Shown in pieces: positions 41,414 through 51,229 of a stretch of 64,000 bases of DNA. Source of the DNA: Streptomyces glomeratus (GTDB taxonomy: Bacteria; Actinomycetota; Actinomycetes; Streptomycetales; Streptomycetaceae). Both the position numbers and the translations under genes were made by a program. Each line of letters starts with the position of its first letter. Within the stretch, counting starts at the first letter, position 1. The notes beneath the pieces were generated by a model. The model was given only the letters and a program-made list of their open reading frames with translations, did no database searches and was not told the DNA's origin. The stretch lies in NCBI RefSeq assembly GCF_021462825.1, contig NZ_JAKEEB010000011.1, positions 62,001-126,000 on the forward strand, given 5' to 3'.

Positions 41414-41614
41414 TCAGTTTGTGTGCGGTCGACCGTCACGGACCCACGTCACCACGGTGAGAACTGCGGTGACGTACATCAGGACACTGAAGGTGGCTAC
41501 GGATTCGACGTACTGCTCGTAGCCGTCCGCACGAAGCTGGAGCGCAAGGGAACCAAGTGCAGTCCCAAGCGCGGCTGTCGCGGCGGCCATAGCGACGAAC
41601 GGGCCCTTCGTCAT
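41414..41614 (-). CDS. Small two-helix membrane protein
   Basis: A 66-aa protein with two predicted transmembrane helices (FVAMAAATAALGTALGSLAL and VATFSVLMYVTAVLTVVTWV) joined by a short polar loop. No family recognised. ATG at 41614 with GGGGAAG 6 nt upstream. Could be a small phage or element membrane protein, for example holin-like, but nothing beyond topology supports that. Confidence 0.5.
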   Translation of the reverse strand: MTKGPFVAMAAATAALGTALGSLALQLRADGYEQYVESVATFSVLMYVTAVLTVVTWVRDGRPHTN

Positions 41615-42035
41615 TGGTACTTCCCCCAAGCCAAGAGACGACTGATCACAATCGAGGCTACACGCATCGTGATCTCAGGGTGCGGCCGAAGACCTACCCA
41701 GCCCAGCACTCTCCCCAGCTCCCATCCCGTCCGCCGTCGACCCACACACCGTGGAGCGGGCGTGGTTCATGGCGTCAAGGTGGAGCGCGCCACTGTACGA
41801 ACGACTGTGAGGATTGACGACGGCGCCGCTCGGCAGGTCTGACTCACCGAACGATTGACGCTTTGGCTGTCCTTTCCAGGAATCGTCGGCCGGCTGGGCG
41901 GCGCTTTGCACGCGGCCGGTCGGGCGCCTGTGACCTCATAGAGCCCGGCCAAAGGTCCCACCACAGTCTTGTCCAGCCGCCCGACCGGCCCGTGCGATCC
42001 CTCGCGCATCGCACGGAAGAACAGCAAGACACAGC
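41615..42035. other. Gap upstream of the IS110 remnant
   Basis: 421 bp with no recognised gene, hairpin or repeat. The left end of the IS110 element should lie in the last 100 bp, but IS110 elements lack inverted repeats, so it cannot be placed by eye. Confidence 0.4.
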
Positions 42036-42735
42036 ATGGCAGACCAGATCGTGGTGGTCGGCGGCGTGGACACCCACACCGATTTCCACCAGGCCGCGGT
42101 GATCGACTCCATCGGCCGGCACCTTGCCACCGCACCGTTCCCCACCACCCCCGACGGCTACCGCCACCTGCTGGAATGGCTGCGTACGCACGGCGATGTC
42201 CTCGCCGTCGGAGTTGAAGGGACCGGCGCCTACGGCTCCGAACTCACCCGGTTCCTGCGGGCAAACGAGGTCACGTCGTGGACGTGGACCGCCCCGACCG
42301 CAAGGCCCGGCGGGCCAACGGCAAGTCCGACCCCGTGGACGCCTACGCCGCCGCGACCGCCGTCCTGCCCGGCCGCGCAAGCGGCCAGCCGAAAACCCGC
42401 GACGGCATCGTGGAGGCCATCCGATCCCTGCGGATCGTCCGGCGTTCGGCCATCAAGGCCCGTACCCAGACGATCAACCAGATCCGTACGCTCATCGTCG
42501 CAGCCCCTGCCGAGGTGCGTGAACGCCTACGTGGCCTGCCTACTTACCAGCTGATCTCGCAGCTCGCCCGCTCCCGCCCCGGCACCGACCTCGCCGACCC
42601 GAGCTGCGCGGTCAAAACCGCGCTGCGGCGACTGGCTCGCCGCCACCAGAACCTACCCATGAGATAGCCGAGGCTGACGCAGAACTCGAACCCCTCGTCG
42701 TGCAGGCGGCCCCGGTCCCAGCGGCATCGGTGCGG
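42036..42735 (+). mobile_element. IS110-family element, transposase frameshifted and truncated
   Basis: The transposase begins at the ATG at 42036. The DEDD catalytic domain is split over two frames: VVVGGVDTHTDFHQAAVIDS (first Asp) and AVGVEGTGAYGSELTRFLRA (Glu), then a frameshift near 42270, then VDRPDRKARRANGKSDPVDA (the two later Asp) and RRSAIKARTQTINQIRTLIV. A further shift near 42660 restores HEIAEADAELEPLV before homology stops. The C-terminal Tnp_IS110 Ser domain is absent. It cannot transpose. Confidence 0.82.
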
Positions 42736-42743
42736 CCACCGCC

Positions 42744-42944
42744 TTGTCGCTCGAGCGGCAGGGCGCCGCTGTGGCAGCGGTCGCCCGCCGTACGGGGCGG
42801 CTGGAGCACCTGGCCGCAGTGCTCCGTGATCGGAGTTGTTCGTATCAGCGCCTCTACGAAGCGAACAAGATCAGCCACACCACCCGGCGGCGGATCCAGC
42901 ACGAACTCGACCTCGAAGAAGCCAGCCACCGCCCCCGCGACTGA
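42744..42944 (+). pseudogene. C-terminal fragment, possibly of a Na+/H+ antiporter
   Basis: 66 codons ending YEANKISHTTRRRIQHELDL then EEASHRPRD. The pattern of a helix followed by RR-[IL]-x-x-ELDLEE matches the cytoplasmic tail of actinobacterial NhaP-type antiporters as I recall it. No membrane segment is left. Uncertain. Confidence 0.25.
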
Positions 42945-42990
42945 CTGCCGGCCCCAGTAACGCCGCTCATACAGTGCGGGTCACGCGACA

Positions 42991-43008
42991 ACACCTCAGT
43001 GGAGGTGT
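42991..43008. terminator. Palindromic hairpin upstream of the att-like site
   Basis: ACACCTC (42991-42997) and GAGGTGT (43002-43008) around AGTG; short but perfect. It follows the antiporter-like fragment by 46 bp. Confidence 0.4.
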
Positions 43009-43055
43009 GGCTCACTTTCCGTCTGGCAGGTGGAACTGCCCTTGCGCCACCAAGA

Positions 43056-43107
43056 CCGTATCGTCAGCCGTTGACTCGCCCCTCGGACACAACGCTTGAC
43101 GATACGG
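43056..43107. other. attP-like site: tRNA-Leu core within perfect inverted arms
   Basis: CCGTATCGTCA (43056-43066) and TGACGATACGG (43097-43107) are perfect 11-bp inverted arms. They enclose 30 bp that include CCCCTCGGACACAACG (43079-43094), identical to the tRNA-Leu 3' end and flank at 28984-28999. The 52-bp length and symmetric arms match serine-integrase attP sites. It sits directly at the 3' end of recombinase copy 2, as expected for such elements. Confidence 0.65.
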
Positions 43108-44320
43108 AATCGAGGGCCTCGACCTTACGGTCGCGGTCCTCGTTGCGTGTTCGTAGCTGATGGTGATGCCCAGGGCGTCGTAGAGCGGGCCTTTCTTCTC
43201 GGCGGCGGTCTGGATGCGCTGTGCAATGTGTCCGAGACTCTCCGTGATCTGCCGGATCTGTTGCGCGTCGAGCGGGGATTGCTTCTTCCGGGGGACGGCG
43301 GGGTGTGCGTCGAGCTTCTTCCGCGCCGCGTCCTTGTCCCGCTGGGCCTCGTTGATCCACTGGGTGACGACGGCGGGGTCCGCTCCGGCGTCGAGGGCTG
43401 CCTGGTAGCGGGTGAGCCGCCGCTCGCATTCCTTGATCGCCTGGCGTGCTTGGGCCTGCTCGGGTGTCTGGGTCTCTGCGGTGCTTGCTGCGGCGCTGGC
43501 GTGGGTGAGCGCTTCGATGGTGGCGGAGAGCCGCTGGGGGGCGAAGGCGCGGGCGATCCATCGGTCCAGGGCCTGGCACACGGTGTCTTCGCGCAGGTAG
43601 ACGGTGCGCGGGTGGGTGAGATCGGGGTAGAGGGCGGCTTCTTCCTCTTTGAACTCGCAGCGGTAGTAGACGTGGCTGCGGATGGTGGCCGGTTGCATCT
43701 TCCGCCCGCACAGCCTGCACCGGATCCGACCACGCAGAGCGTAGGGGCGTGCCCAGCTTGCCGGCGCGCTCCTGCCGCCCTTGGTTGCGGGCGCGCTGTG
43801 TGCGCACGGTGCGGGCGGCATCGAAGAGAGCGGGGCTGGTGATCGCTTCGTGGGCGGGCTCGATGGAGTGGATCCACTCATCAGGCGGGTTGTGGGTCAC
43901 GTGGGTGCGGTGGCCGAGGGTGACGTCGTCGACGTCGAGGAGGCGTTCTTCCTTGCGTTGTTTGTTCCAGACTTCGTGGCCGGTGTAGCGGGGGTTGAGG
44001 AGGATGGCGCGTACGGCGCCCTGCTGCCAGGCGGTCTTGTTGCGGTGCGGATTGCGGGTGGCGTCGTGGGCGGAGGGACAGGGGATGCCTTCCCGGGTGA
44101 GCTGGGCGGCGATGGCGCTGTAGCTCATGCCGTCCACGTACAGACGGAAGATCCGCTGCACGACGGGCGCAGCGGCGGGGTCCAGCTCGAGCCTGTGGAT
44201 GCGCTGGCCGGCGGCTGGCCTTCGAGGGGTTGGGGTGGGGGCCTGCGTCGGCGATCCGGTAGCCGTAGTGTGGCCGCCCGCCGAGATAGCGGCCCTGAAG
44301 CTGGGCCTAGGAGCTCAGGG
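43064..44320 (-). pseudogene. Large serine recombinase, copy 2, inactivated
   Basis: A second copy of the recombinase, lacking the whole N-terminal resolvase domain (homology starts near 44310 at AQLQGRYLGGRP after a TAG). A frameshift near 44215 precedes GQRIHRLELDPAAAPVVQRI; the recombinase domain runs in one frame (LYVDGMSYSAIAAQLTREGI, HEVWNKQRKEERLLDVDDVT). A second frameshift near 43755 leads to the zinc ribbon CRLCGRKMQP...YRCEF and the coiled-coil tail QARQAIKECERRLTRYQAAL, which is complete here but deleted in copy 1. It ends in the att-like site. Non-functional. Confidence 0.85.
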
Positions 44321-44400
44321 CTCGGGGAGTGGGTCGGCTCCCAGATGGCTCCCAGCACCGGGGCGCCCCCTGAGCACCTGAGACGTGCCCCAAGGCGTTC

Positions 44401-45672
44401 CTACGCCTGACCCGACAGGTCGTCCACCAGAAGGTCGAGGGTGACCTCCTCATGGAGCGCGACCCCGAGAGCGGTCATGGCAGGGGCGAGACCTGGGTCC
44501 CAGGCTGCGCTGACGGGCTGGCCGTCGAGCGGCAGCTGAGGGATTCCCTCCGTCTGGCTGCGAGCGGTCAGGTGCTCGTAGTCCTCGGCGCCCATGCGCC
44601 ATGGCTGGGCTTCGTAACGGCGGATGATCCGGTTGGCCAGAGCGATGCCCGGCCAGTCGAAGTCGCCGTGGTACGCGAAACGGCAGCCGGTGGCGGCGAG
44701 GGCGTCGAGGAGTGTGAGGACCACCGTGGCGGCGCTGCCGGAGGTGCACACCAGGGGGCGGGCGCAGGCAGCGTCCGCCGCAGCCTCCACCACGCGCGGG
44801 TTCTCACAGATGTGGATCACTGTTCCGGCTGGCAGTTGCAGCTGCAGGTCGTGCAGGTCCCGTGAGGTGAGGTGGGCTTCGGCGTGATGGTCGGCTCGCT
44901 GCCTCAGAGCCTGCTCCCGCCAGCCTCCGCCGACGGGTCGCAGCCCGTAGGTCAGCACTGTGCTGGAGACCTCGTCCGGTGTGACGGACACCAGCCGCCA
45001 CAGCGCACGTCGGCCGGCCGCGTCGCCGGGGAACTCGGTGCCGTGGGCGAGGGCGATTCCGCGTTGGACGAGGCGCGCGAGCCAGGTGCCGTCGTCCAGT
45101 CCGTGTGCGGACCCGGTCGCCAGGGCGGCAAGTTCTCCTCGGCCTCGGGTGCCACCCCGTTCCGGGGTGAGCAGCACGGTGAGGACCTGCACCGCCTGTT
45201 GAAGAGTTCGGACCGCCGTTTCAGGTGTCGCTCCTCTCGGGACGCCGGCACGGCGGAGCAAGTCGCACCACTGGCCGGTCCACTCCTGTCCGGCGAGCGG
45301 AGAGGCGTCCAACGCCGAGGCGAGCGACGACCATACGTGCTCGCGCCATGCCGCGATACCCGCGCGGACGGCACGGCGGTCGGTGAGCGGAGGGCCGAGT
45401 TCCTCCAAGACGTCCCTGAGCCCGAGTCCGGCCGCCGAGGCACGCAGCCGCGTGTCGAGCGCATTGAGGCGCACAGTTACGGCAGCGCCCGTGACGGGTT
45501 TGCCCAACAGAAGCGACAGGTCGTTGCGTTCCTGGGCGCTCACCGAGGTCAGCCGGAGCGAACCGGTGGTCTGCACGCCGTTGCTTTCCAGACGCTTGCG
45601 TACCGCTTCCCAAAGCCGGGTGAGCCCGGGACCGGCCAGCCAATCCCGTGTCGCCGCGGGCAGCTTGCTCAT
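44401..45672 (-). CDS. jetD: Wadjet type II JetD (DUF2399/TIGR02679, Toprim nuclease subunit)
   Basis: A 423-aa protein, last gene of the jetABCD operon. The C-terminal third has the Toprim signature: Glu290 in GTVIHICENPRVVEAAADAA and the DxD pair Asp337/Asp339 in YHGDFDWPGIALANRIIRRY. The N-terminal DUF3323-type region includes LLLGKPVTGAAVTVRLNALD. In studied Wadjet systems JetD cleaves small circular DNA that the JetABC complex has extruded. Overlaps jetC by 4 bp. Downstream lies only the recombinase remnant. Confidence 0.88.
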   Translation of the reverse strand: MSKLPAATRDWLAGPGLTRLWEAVRKRLESNGVQTTGSLRLTSVSAQERNDLSLLLGKPVTGAAVTVRLNALDTRLRASAAGLGLRDVLEELGPPLTDRRAVRAGIAAWREHVWSSLASALDASPLAGQEWTGQWCDLLRRAGVPRGATPETAVRTLQQAVQVLTVLLTPERGGTRGRGELAALATGSAHGLDDGTWLARLVQRGIALAHGTEFPGDAAGRRALWRLVSVTPDEVSSTVLTYGLRPVGGGWREQALRQRADHHAEAHLTSRDLHDLQLQLPAGTVIHICENPRVVEAAADAACARPLVCTSGSAATVVLTLLDALAATGCRFAYHGDFDWPGIALANRIIRRYEAQPWRMGAEDYEHLTARSQTEGIPQLPLDGQPVSAAWDPGLAPAMTALGVALHEEVTLDLLVDDLSGQA

Positions 45673-48600
45673 ACGGACACCAGACGCCGGTGCCGGCCGT
45701 TCCAGGTGTAGTGCAGGGTGGCCACCCCGCGCACATGGGGATCACGGAGGCACTCGTAGATGTGCAGAGACGGCACTTCCGGCCAGTTGCCCATGAGCCG
45801 TTCACTGGTGAGGACGAAGTCGAGGTCGAGATCGACGAGGATCCGCCCCAGCCGCCCGTGGGTGGGTTCGTCGACCTTGGCGAAGGCGTCGTCGAGCAGG
45901 ATCAGCCGCGGCGCGTGTGGTGCCGACTCGGCGAGACTCGTGAAGTGGGCGGCCGCCGCGGCGAAGAGCACGAGGTAGGAGAGCACTCGCTGCTCGCCCT
46001 GGCTGAGTCCGGTGCGACCGGTCAGTTTCCGCCTGCGCCCCGGGGCGGCGTCCTCGACCACAAAGGTGTGGAAGCGGAACCAATCACGGTAGTCCAGCGC
46101 GGTCCGCAGGTGGGCGGCGTAACCGGCTGAGGGATCGGCCCGTCGGGCATCCTCGATCCGGCGTTGCAGCACCTCGCGGAGCTGCTCGGTCTGCTCACGC
46201 GTGCGCAGGCTCGAAGGACTGCGCAGCAGCTCCACGGCCGCCCTCACGTCTGCGTCCACGTCTTCGTCCAGCTTCCACAGCAGCTCCACACCGAGACCGT
46301 GGGAGGTGCGTACGGTCCGCAGAGTTTCATTGAGAGCCGAGACCAGGTTCGCCGCGGTGATGACCTGGCCCGAGAGATGGTCACCGAGCTCACCGGTCAG
46401 GAACCGCTGGAAGACCTCACGTTCGCGCTCGGTGAGCCGTCCCCGGGCCTCTGCCGCCTGGACGGCGATCCGCTCGCCCACGGCCGCGACGTCGTGGGAA
46501 CCGTGGTCGTCGATCAGGCGGCACACCTTGATCCCGTCGCGTTCCTCCAGTTGCGCGTCGTAACCGCCGGCCAGCTGGTCGCGCAGGTCGGTGTGCCGGT
46601 TGAGCAGGGTGCTGTCCGACACCTCACCTTTCGGGCGGCCGAGAGCCTGCTGTACCGCGTCGGCCAGTGCCTGTAGCGCGCGCAGACGGCTGCGGACGTC
46701 CGAGCCGGGATCGACCACCACGTCCTCGGGCAGCGAGGACCGGTCCAGCCCGGCGCCGCGCACCACCTCCGGCCGGCCGAGTGCGCCGCGAAGGGCGCCG
46801 CCGGTTGCGATAACTGCCGTCTCCTGGGCGGTCAGGCCCTCGCGCAGGCGCTTCTCCTCCTCTTCCGCGCGCACGCGCCGGTCGTGCAGATCGTTCCGGA
46901 TACGTTGTGCAGCCGGGACGGCCTGGGCGGCGTGCGCGATGCGCTGTCTGGCTTCCTGCTCGCGCGTGAGGATCTCTTCTTCGGTCGCCCCGATGGCCTC
47001 CTCGCGGGTGCGCAGGTCCTGTTGCGCGGTACGCAGCCCGGTGAGGCGGAGCCGGTAGTTCTCCTCCGCGGCCAAGCGTTCTCTACGGGCGCGTTCGTAT
47101 CGCTCGGCATCGGCGTGATGGGTGCCGAGCCGCTCGCCCGTGCTGCCGATCGCTCGGCGAAGATGCCCGATGCCGGTGAGAAGGGCAGCCAGCGCGGCGC
47201 GTACGCGCTCCAGCTCGACCGGGTCGCTGGGCAGGTCATGGGCGGTGGCGGTGGCGTCAGCCTCGGCGCGTGCGGCTACGGCGAGAGCGCGGGCCTCCCC
47301 GGCCACCCGTGCCGCGCGGGTGGCCTTGGCGGTCATGTCACGCAGAGTCCTTTCGTCCGACTCGGCTCTGCTCCAGGCGTCGGCGAGACCTCGTGCCCGG
47401 GGGAAGTTCTGCTCCGCGAGCCTGAGGGCCCGGCGCCGGGCATCGGCCTCGGTGAGTTCGTGGCGGGCATCGGCCAGCCGCTGTTCCGTGTGTGTAAGCC
47501 GCTGTTCCAGCTCGGCCAGGAGGCGCCGTCGAGTCTCGGCGCGTACGGCGGCCCCCACGTACTCGGCGTCACTCTTGTGGTGACGGCCGCTGAGGATGCC
47601 CAGACGCCAGCTTCCGTCGTAGTACACCGCGTCATGAGCGGTCGTTTCCTCGGCAGGTGCGAGCGCGATGGCGGTCAGCAGGTGTTCCACCTGCTCGGAC
47701 GTGACCCCACATCCCGGTTGGGGTGCTGGGCGCAGGGCCGAGGCGAGGGTCGGCCCCTCCGGCAGTGCGGGGCCGGCAAGCAGCAGAGTGTCACGAGTGC
47801 CGGGATCGACAAGAGCGCCATCCGCGCCGACCCACGCGTCCAGAATCCCGCTGGCCTCCAGCGCCGCTTCCAGACCAGCCCGATGCGCGGGGCTCAGATC
47901 ATCCGTGAAGTCCACCAGCCGATAGAAAGGCGCTCCGGTGCCCGGTGCCCTTTCGGCGACGCGGTGGTAAGGGACCGCCGGCTCGGGATCGGTACGTCGC
48001 TCCCAGTCACGCTTCTTACGCGTCAGGAGGTCGCGTTCTTCATCGAGCCGGCCGACGGTGAGTGCGAGGGCATCGCGGCGCTCGGTGAGTTCCTCGCCGT
48101 ACGGCTCCAATGCGGCATGGGCGGCCTGCCACGCCTGGCTGTCGATATCGGGCGGGAGCGTACGGTCCGCGAACACGGCGTCACTGGAGCTCTCGCAGGC
48201 GACCATGGTGTGGACGACGTCCAGCGGCGGGCAGTCGGACCCAACGGCGGTCCGCGTGCGTGCTACCCACTCGGCGACCCGGCGGGCATAGGCACCGCTC
48301 TCCTCGGCGATCTTCTCGCGGTCGGCATCGAGACGGCCGGAGGCCTCTTCCGCCTCGCCCTCCAGCCGTTCCCGCTCGGCGTCGGCCTGCACCGCCCGGC
48401 TTCGAGCCTCCTCGGCCCGCGCGGTGAGACGCGTCACCTCCTGGACCATCCGAGCTCGGTTCTTCACGACCGTCTCGGCATCCTCCAGCTGTCCCTGCCA
48501 CGAGCGCAGTCCGACCTGCACCGCGGCCGCGTCCAGGCGGACGACCGATGGCTGCTGCACGGTGTGTGTCTCCCTGTCAGGAGTGGTCAGCTCCGTCTCG

Positions 48601-49907
48601 ACGGCCTGGGAGCGGACCGTGCGGGGCAGGGCAACTGCCTCGCCGAGATGGCCAATGGGAAGCCCGGCCTTCTCCGCCTGCGTCAGCAGCTCCCGGTGCT
48701 CGGTGCCCAGTTCGGCCAGCCGGCTCCCCAGGTGTTCGACACCGTCGGCCAGCCGCTCGGCCGCCCCCTCCTCTGCGCTGTGCGCGTTGCTCAGGGCTGT
48801 GAAGGCGGCTACGGCGGCGGCGTGCAGCGCCTCGACCGTGCTGCGGCGTTCCGACAGTTCGCGCAGGCTGCGGTAGGCGTGGCTGGCGTGCAGGGCGGCG
48901 AGGTCGGTCCGGGCGGCTTCTTCCTCTTCGCGCAGGGTTTCCAGCCGGGCTTCCGACTCCTCCTCCTGCGTCCTCAGCTCGCTCGTCCGCTGTGCGGCGT
49001 CTCCGGCCGCCCGGCGTCGCTGCGCGAGGATTTCCAGCTCCCGGCTCACCGCCTGCGCGGAGGCGCGCAGGACACCGGACAGGTAGCCGCGGTAACTGGT
49101 GAGGAAGGTGCGCAGCGCCGTATCGGTGCGCTCCAGGCGGCCGAGTTCGTCGCGTACGGCGTCGAGGTCGTGGAGGTTACGCGCGACCTTCTCGACCACG
49201 TCCTCGTCGAGTCCCGGCAGGGTCTCGCTCAGCAGAGAAGCAAGTCCACCGTGCTCGATGCGGTCCCCGACCGTGGGCCGCCGCAGCCGGTGGAGGAGCT
49301 GGGTGAGGTTGCGATAGCGGGTCGCGTCGGTGATGCCGAACAGCTCCCGGGCCACCCGCGAACGGTGGACGACCGCGCGGTCAGTGACGTTACCGGAGCC
49401 GACGATCTCCTTGAGCCGGTCGACCGGCAGGGGCCTTCCGCCTTCGACCAGGTGCAGGTCCTCACCGACGCGCAGCGGCGTGACGAAGAACGCCGGCAGC
49501 GCCTTCTGCGTCGACTTCGAGGCGCGGATGGCGGCGCCGAGGGTGAGGTGGCGATGGTCGCCGCCCTCGGTCGTGCCCCGAAACTCCACCCACAGGTAGC
49601 CGAGACGGTTAGTCTGCTCGAACCCGTCCAGCATCAGCCAGGCGAGAGTGGTCCGGCCGGTGCCCGTCGCATCCAGTGCCCGTGAGTCGCCGTCCAGCAG
49701 ATACGGGAGCAGCATTTCCAGGGCCTTGGACTTGCCCGCGCCGTTCTTGCCGCGCAGGAGCAGCCGTCCGTCGCCGAAGGCGAACTCCTGCTCGTCGTAC
49801 TGCCAGACGTTCTGGATGCCCGCCCGGTGCAGCCGGAAGCGGGTGCCAGCGGTCGTCGCGGGGCCGGAACGCGGCAGCGGGACGAGGCCACCCGCATCGA
49901 TGGTCAC
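45669..49907 (-). CDS. jetC: Wadjet type II JetC (TIGR02680, SMC-like ATPase)
   Basis: A 1412-aa SMC-family motor. Walker A RGKNGAGKSKALEML (Lys59) is near the N-terminus; two long coiled-coil arms (roughly 280-520 and 800-1130) flank a hinge; the C-terminal head has signature LSQGEQRVLSYLVL (1301 on) and Walker B LILLDDAFAKVDEP (1335 on). All ATPase motifs are intact. It forms the loop-extruding core with JetA and JetB that senses small plasmids. Translationally coupled with jetB (4-bp overlap) and jetD (4-bp overlap). Confidence 0.9.
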   Translation of the reverse strand: MTIDAGGLVPLPRSGPATTAGTRFRLHRAGIQNVWQYDEQEFAFGDGRLLLRGKNGAGKSKALEMLLPYLLDGDSRALDATGTGRTTLAWLMLDGFEQTNRLGYLWVEFRGTTEGGDHRHLTLGAAIRASKSTQKALPAFFVTPLRVGEDLHLVEGGRPLPVDRLKEIVGSGNVTDRAVVHRSRVARELFGITDATRYRNLTQLLHRLRRPTVGDRIEHGGLASLLSETLPGLDEDVVEKVARNLHDLDAVRDELGRLERTDTALRTFLTSYRGYLSGVLRASAQAVSRELEILAQRRRAAGDAAQRTSELRTQEEESEARLETLREEEEAARTDLAALHASHAYRSLRELSERRSTVEALHAAAVAAFTALSNAHSAEEGAAERLADGVEHLGSRLAELGTEHRELLTQAEKAGLPIGHLGEAVALPRTVRSQAVETELTTPDRETHTVQQPSVVRLDAAAVQVGLRSWQGQLEDAETVVKNRARMVQEVTRLTARAEEARSRAVQADAERERLEGEAEEASGRLDADREKIAEESGAYARRVAEWVARTRTAVGSDCPPLDVVHTMVACESSSDAVFADRTLPPDIDSQAWQAAHAALEPYGEELTERRDALALTVGRLDEERDLLTRKKRDWERRTDPEPAVPYHRVAERAPGTGAPFYRLVDFTDDLSPAHRAGLEAALEASGILDAWVGADGALVDPGTRDTLLLAGPALPEGPTLASALRPAPQPGCGVTSEQVEHLLTAIALAPAEETTAHDAVYYDGSWRLGILSGRHHKSDAEYVGAAVRAETRRRLLAELEQRLTHTEQRLADARHELTEADARRRALRLAEQNFPRARGLADAWSRAESDERTLRDMTAKATRAARVAGEARALAVAARAEADATATAHDLPSDPVELERVRAALAALLTGIGHLRRAIGSTGERLGTHHADAERYERARRERLAAEENYRLRLTGLRTAQQDLRTREEAIGATEEEILTREQEARQRIAHAAQAVPAAQRIRNDLHDRRVRAEEEEKRLREGLTAQETAVIATGGALRGALGRPEVVRGAGLDRSSLPEDVVVDPGSDVRSRLRALQALADAVQQALGRPKGEVSDSTLLNRHTDLRDQLAGGYDAQLEERDGIKVCRLIDDHGSHDVAAVGERIAVQAAEARGRLTEREREVFQRFLTGELGDHLSGQVITAANLVSALNETLRTVRTSHGLGVELLWKLDEDVDADVRAAVELLRSPSSLRTREQTEQLREVLQRRIEDARRADPSAGYAAHLRTALDYRDWFRFHTFVVEDAAPGRRRKLTGRTGLSQGEQRVLSYLVLFAAAAAHFTSLAESAPHAPRLILLDDAFAKVDEPTHGRLGRILVDLDLDFVLTSERLMGNWPEVPSLHIYECLRDPHVRGVATLHYTWNGRHRRLVSV

Positions 49908-51229
49908 AGCGGCAACTCCTCCTGAACATCAGTGCACTTGCCGGCTGCGGTGGCCGGGCGCACGGTCACGTGGGTGGCGTAGCGTGCCGCTGCGGCCAGC
50001 AGCACCCAGCTGTCACCGCCAGGACGTGCCCTGCGGACATCGGTCACGGTGCGTCCCTCCGGTGCCTCTTCGGCGTACCCCTCCGGCAGGCCATATCCCT
50101 CAGCACGCAGCCGGCCGGTGCGGGCCATCAGCCGCATGCGGGCTAGCAGGTCCAGCACGGCCTCCCGCAGGGTGGGGATGTCCTCCACGTAGCCACGCTG
50201 CCAGTTGCTGCGCTGTCCGTACTCGACGACCAGTTCGGCCAGCAGTTCGTCCACCAGGCCGTCCGGGACAGCCACGCCGATGACGAGCGTCCCTCCGGTC
50301 GCCGGGTGCCCGGGCTCCTGCGGTCGAAGGCGCTCCACGAGCCGTTCCACCAGCAGCAGGGCGGCCTGCGCGATCGTCCCGGTACCCGGCAGGTGCAGAT
50401 CCGTCAGCTCGTCCTCTGGATCCACCAGCGCCACTCCCTCGGCGCGGATCTCCATCTCCAGGCCCAGAAGTTCGGAGAACGCCTGCGCTTCGCGGCGCTG
50501 CCGGGTGCGCAACCAGTCGCGTTCGGCGTCGGTCAGCTCGTCCAGGTAGACGACGGGTGTCTCGACGAGCATCCGACGCACATAGGTGCGAGGACCGCCG
50601 AACCCCGGGTCGGCTGCCCGCCGGACCAGGTCGGCGCCGTCACGGGCCTGGGCGAGCGGGCCGGCGACGACGACGCGAGCCAGCTCGCGGTCCACTGTGA
50701 TCAGGGCCTCTCCGCCCGCGTCCTGTGCGAGAGCGGCCACATGGCCCTCGGTCTCGATGAGGACGCCCCACTCGACCAACAGGCGCAGAGCCGCGACCAG
50801 AGTCCGTTTCCCGGCCGCCCTACCTGCCTCCTCCAGCTCGATCTCCGCGTCGGCCGCGGCGGCCCTAATGTCGGCCACCAGCTGTGACAGCAGCAGTTGT
50901 TCGGGTGCGGTCACCAGCACGGACAGGGCCAGCGCGAGGCAGGCGTACGTGTGCGGGGTGAAGGGGGTGCCGGTGGAGCGTTCCAGTCGGTGTCCCGCGC
51001 CTGCTCCCAGCCCCGCCTTGAAGAGCCGGGCGTATGAGCTGTCGACCAGCAGGCGGTAGCCGAGCACCTGCTGGAACCGCTTGCCCAGCCAGTCGGCATG
51101 CCTGCGGATCAGCGGGAAGAGGTCGGCGTGCGGGCCGTCCGAGGTGACCAGCGGATGGGCGAGCAGCAGCCGGGCGGCGCTGCGGCGCTCGGCGGCCAGG
51201 GCGACGTCGTGTGCCGAGGGGAGGGTCAT
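49904..51229 (-). CDS. jetB: Wadjet type II JetB (DUF2398/TIGR02678, KITE-like subunit)
   Basis: A 441-aa protein of the DUF2398 family: ARLLLAHPLVTSDGPHADLF, then PLIRRHADWLGKRFQQVLGY and TPHTYACLALALSVLVTAPE at the start, and YVRRMLVETPVVYLDELTDA then ERDWLRTRQRREAQAFSELL in the second half. Winged-helix dimer subunits of this type link the SMC motor to the kleisin. Overlaps jetA by 4 bp and jetC by 4 bp. Full family length. Confidence 0.87.
   Translation of the reverse strand: MTLPSAHDVALAAERRSAARLLLAHPLVTSDGPHADLFPLIRRHADWLGKRFQQVLGYRLLVDSSYARLFKAGLGAGAGHRLERSTGTPFTPHTYACLALALSVLVTAPEQLLLSQLVADIRAAAADAEIELEEAGRAAGKRTLVAALRLLVEWGVLIETEGHVAALAQDAGGEALITVDRELARVVVAGPLAQARDGADLVRRAADPGFGGPRTYVRRMLVETPVVYLDELTDAERDWLRTRQRREAQAFSELLGLEMEIRAEGVALVDPEDELTDLHLPGTGTIAQAALLLVERLVERLRPQEPGHPATGGTLVIGVAVPDGLVDELLAELVVEYGQRSNWQRGYVEDIPTLREAVLDLLARMRLMARTGRLRAEGYGLPEGYAEEAPEGRTVTDVRRARPGGDSWVLLAAAARYATHVTVRPATAAGKCTDVQEELPL

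Noticed and set aside
46884..49685. A 933-codon open frame antisense to jetC
   Set aside because: The jetC frame carries complete SMC ATPase motifs; the antisense product has biased composition and no motif.
45669..49907. jetC as an SbcC/RecF-type repair ATPase
   Set aside because: The 4-bp-coupled DUF2397, DUF2398 and Toprim DUF2399 neighbours define a Wadjet operon; no SbcD nuclease is adjacent.
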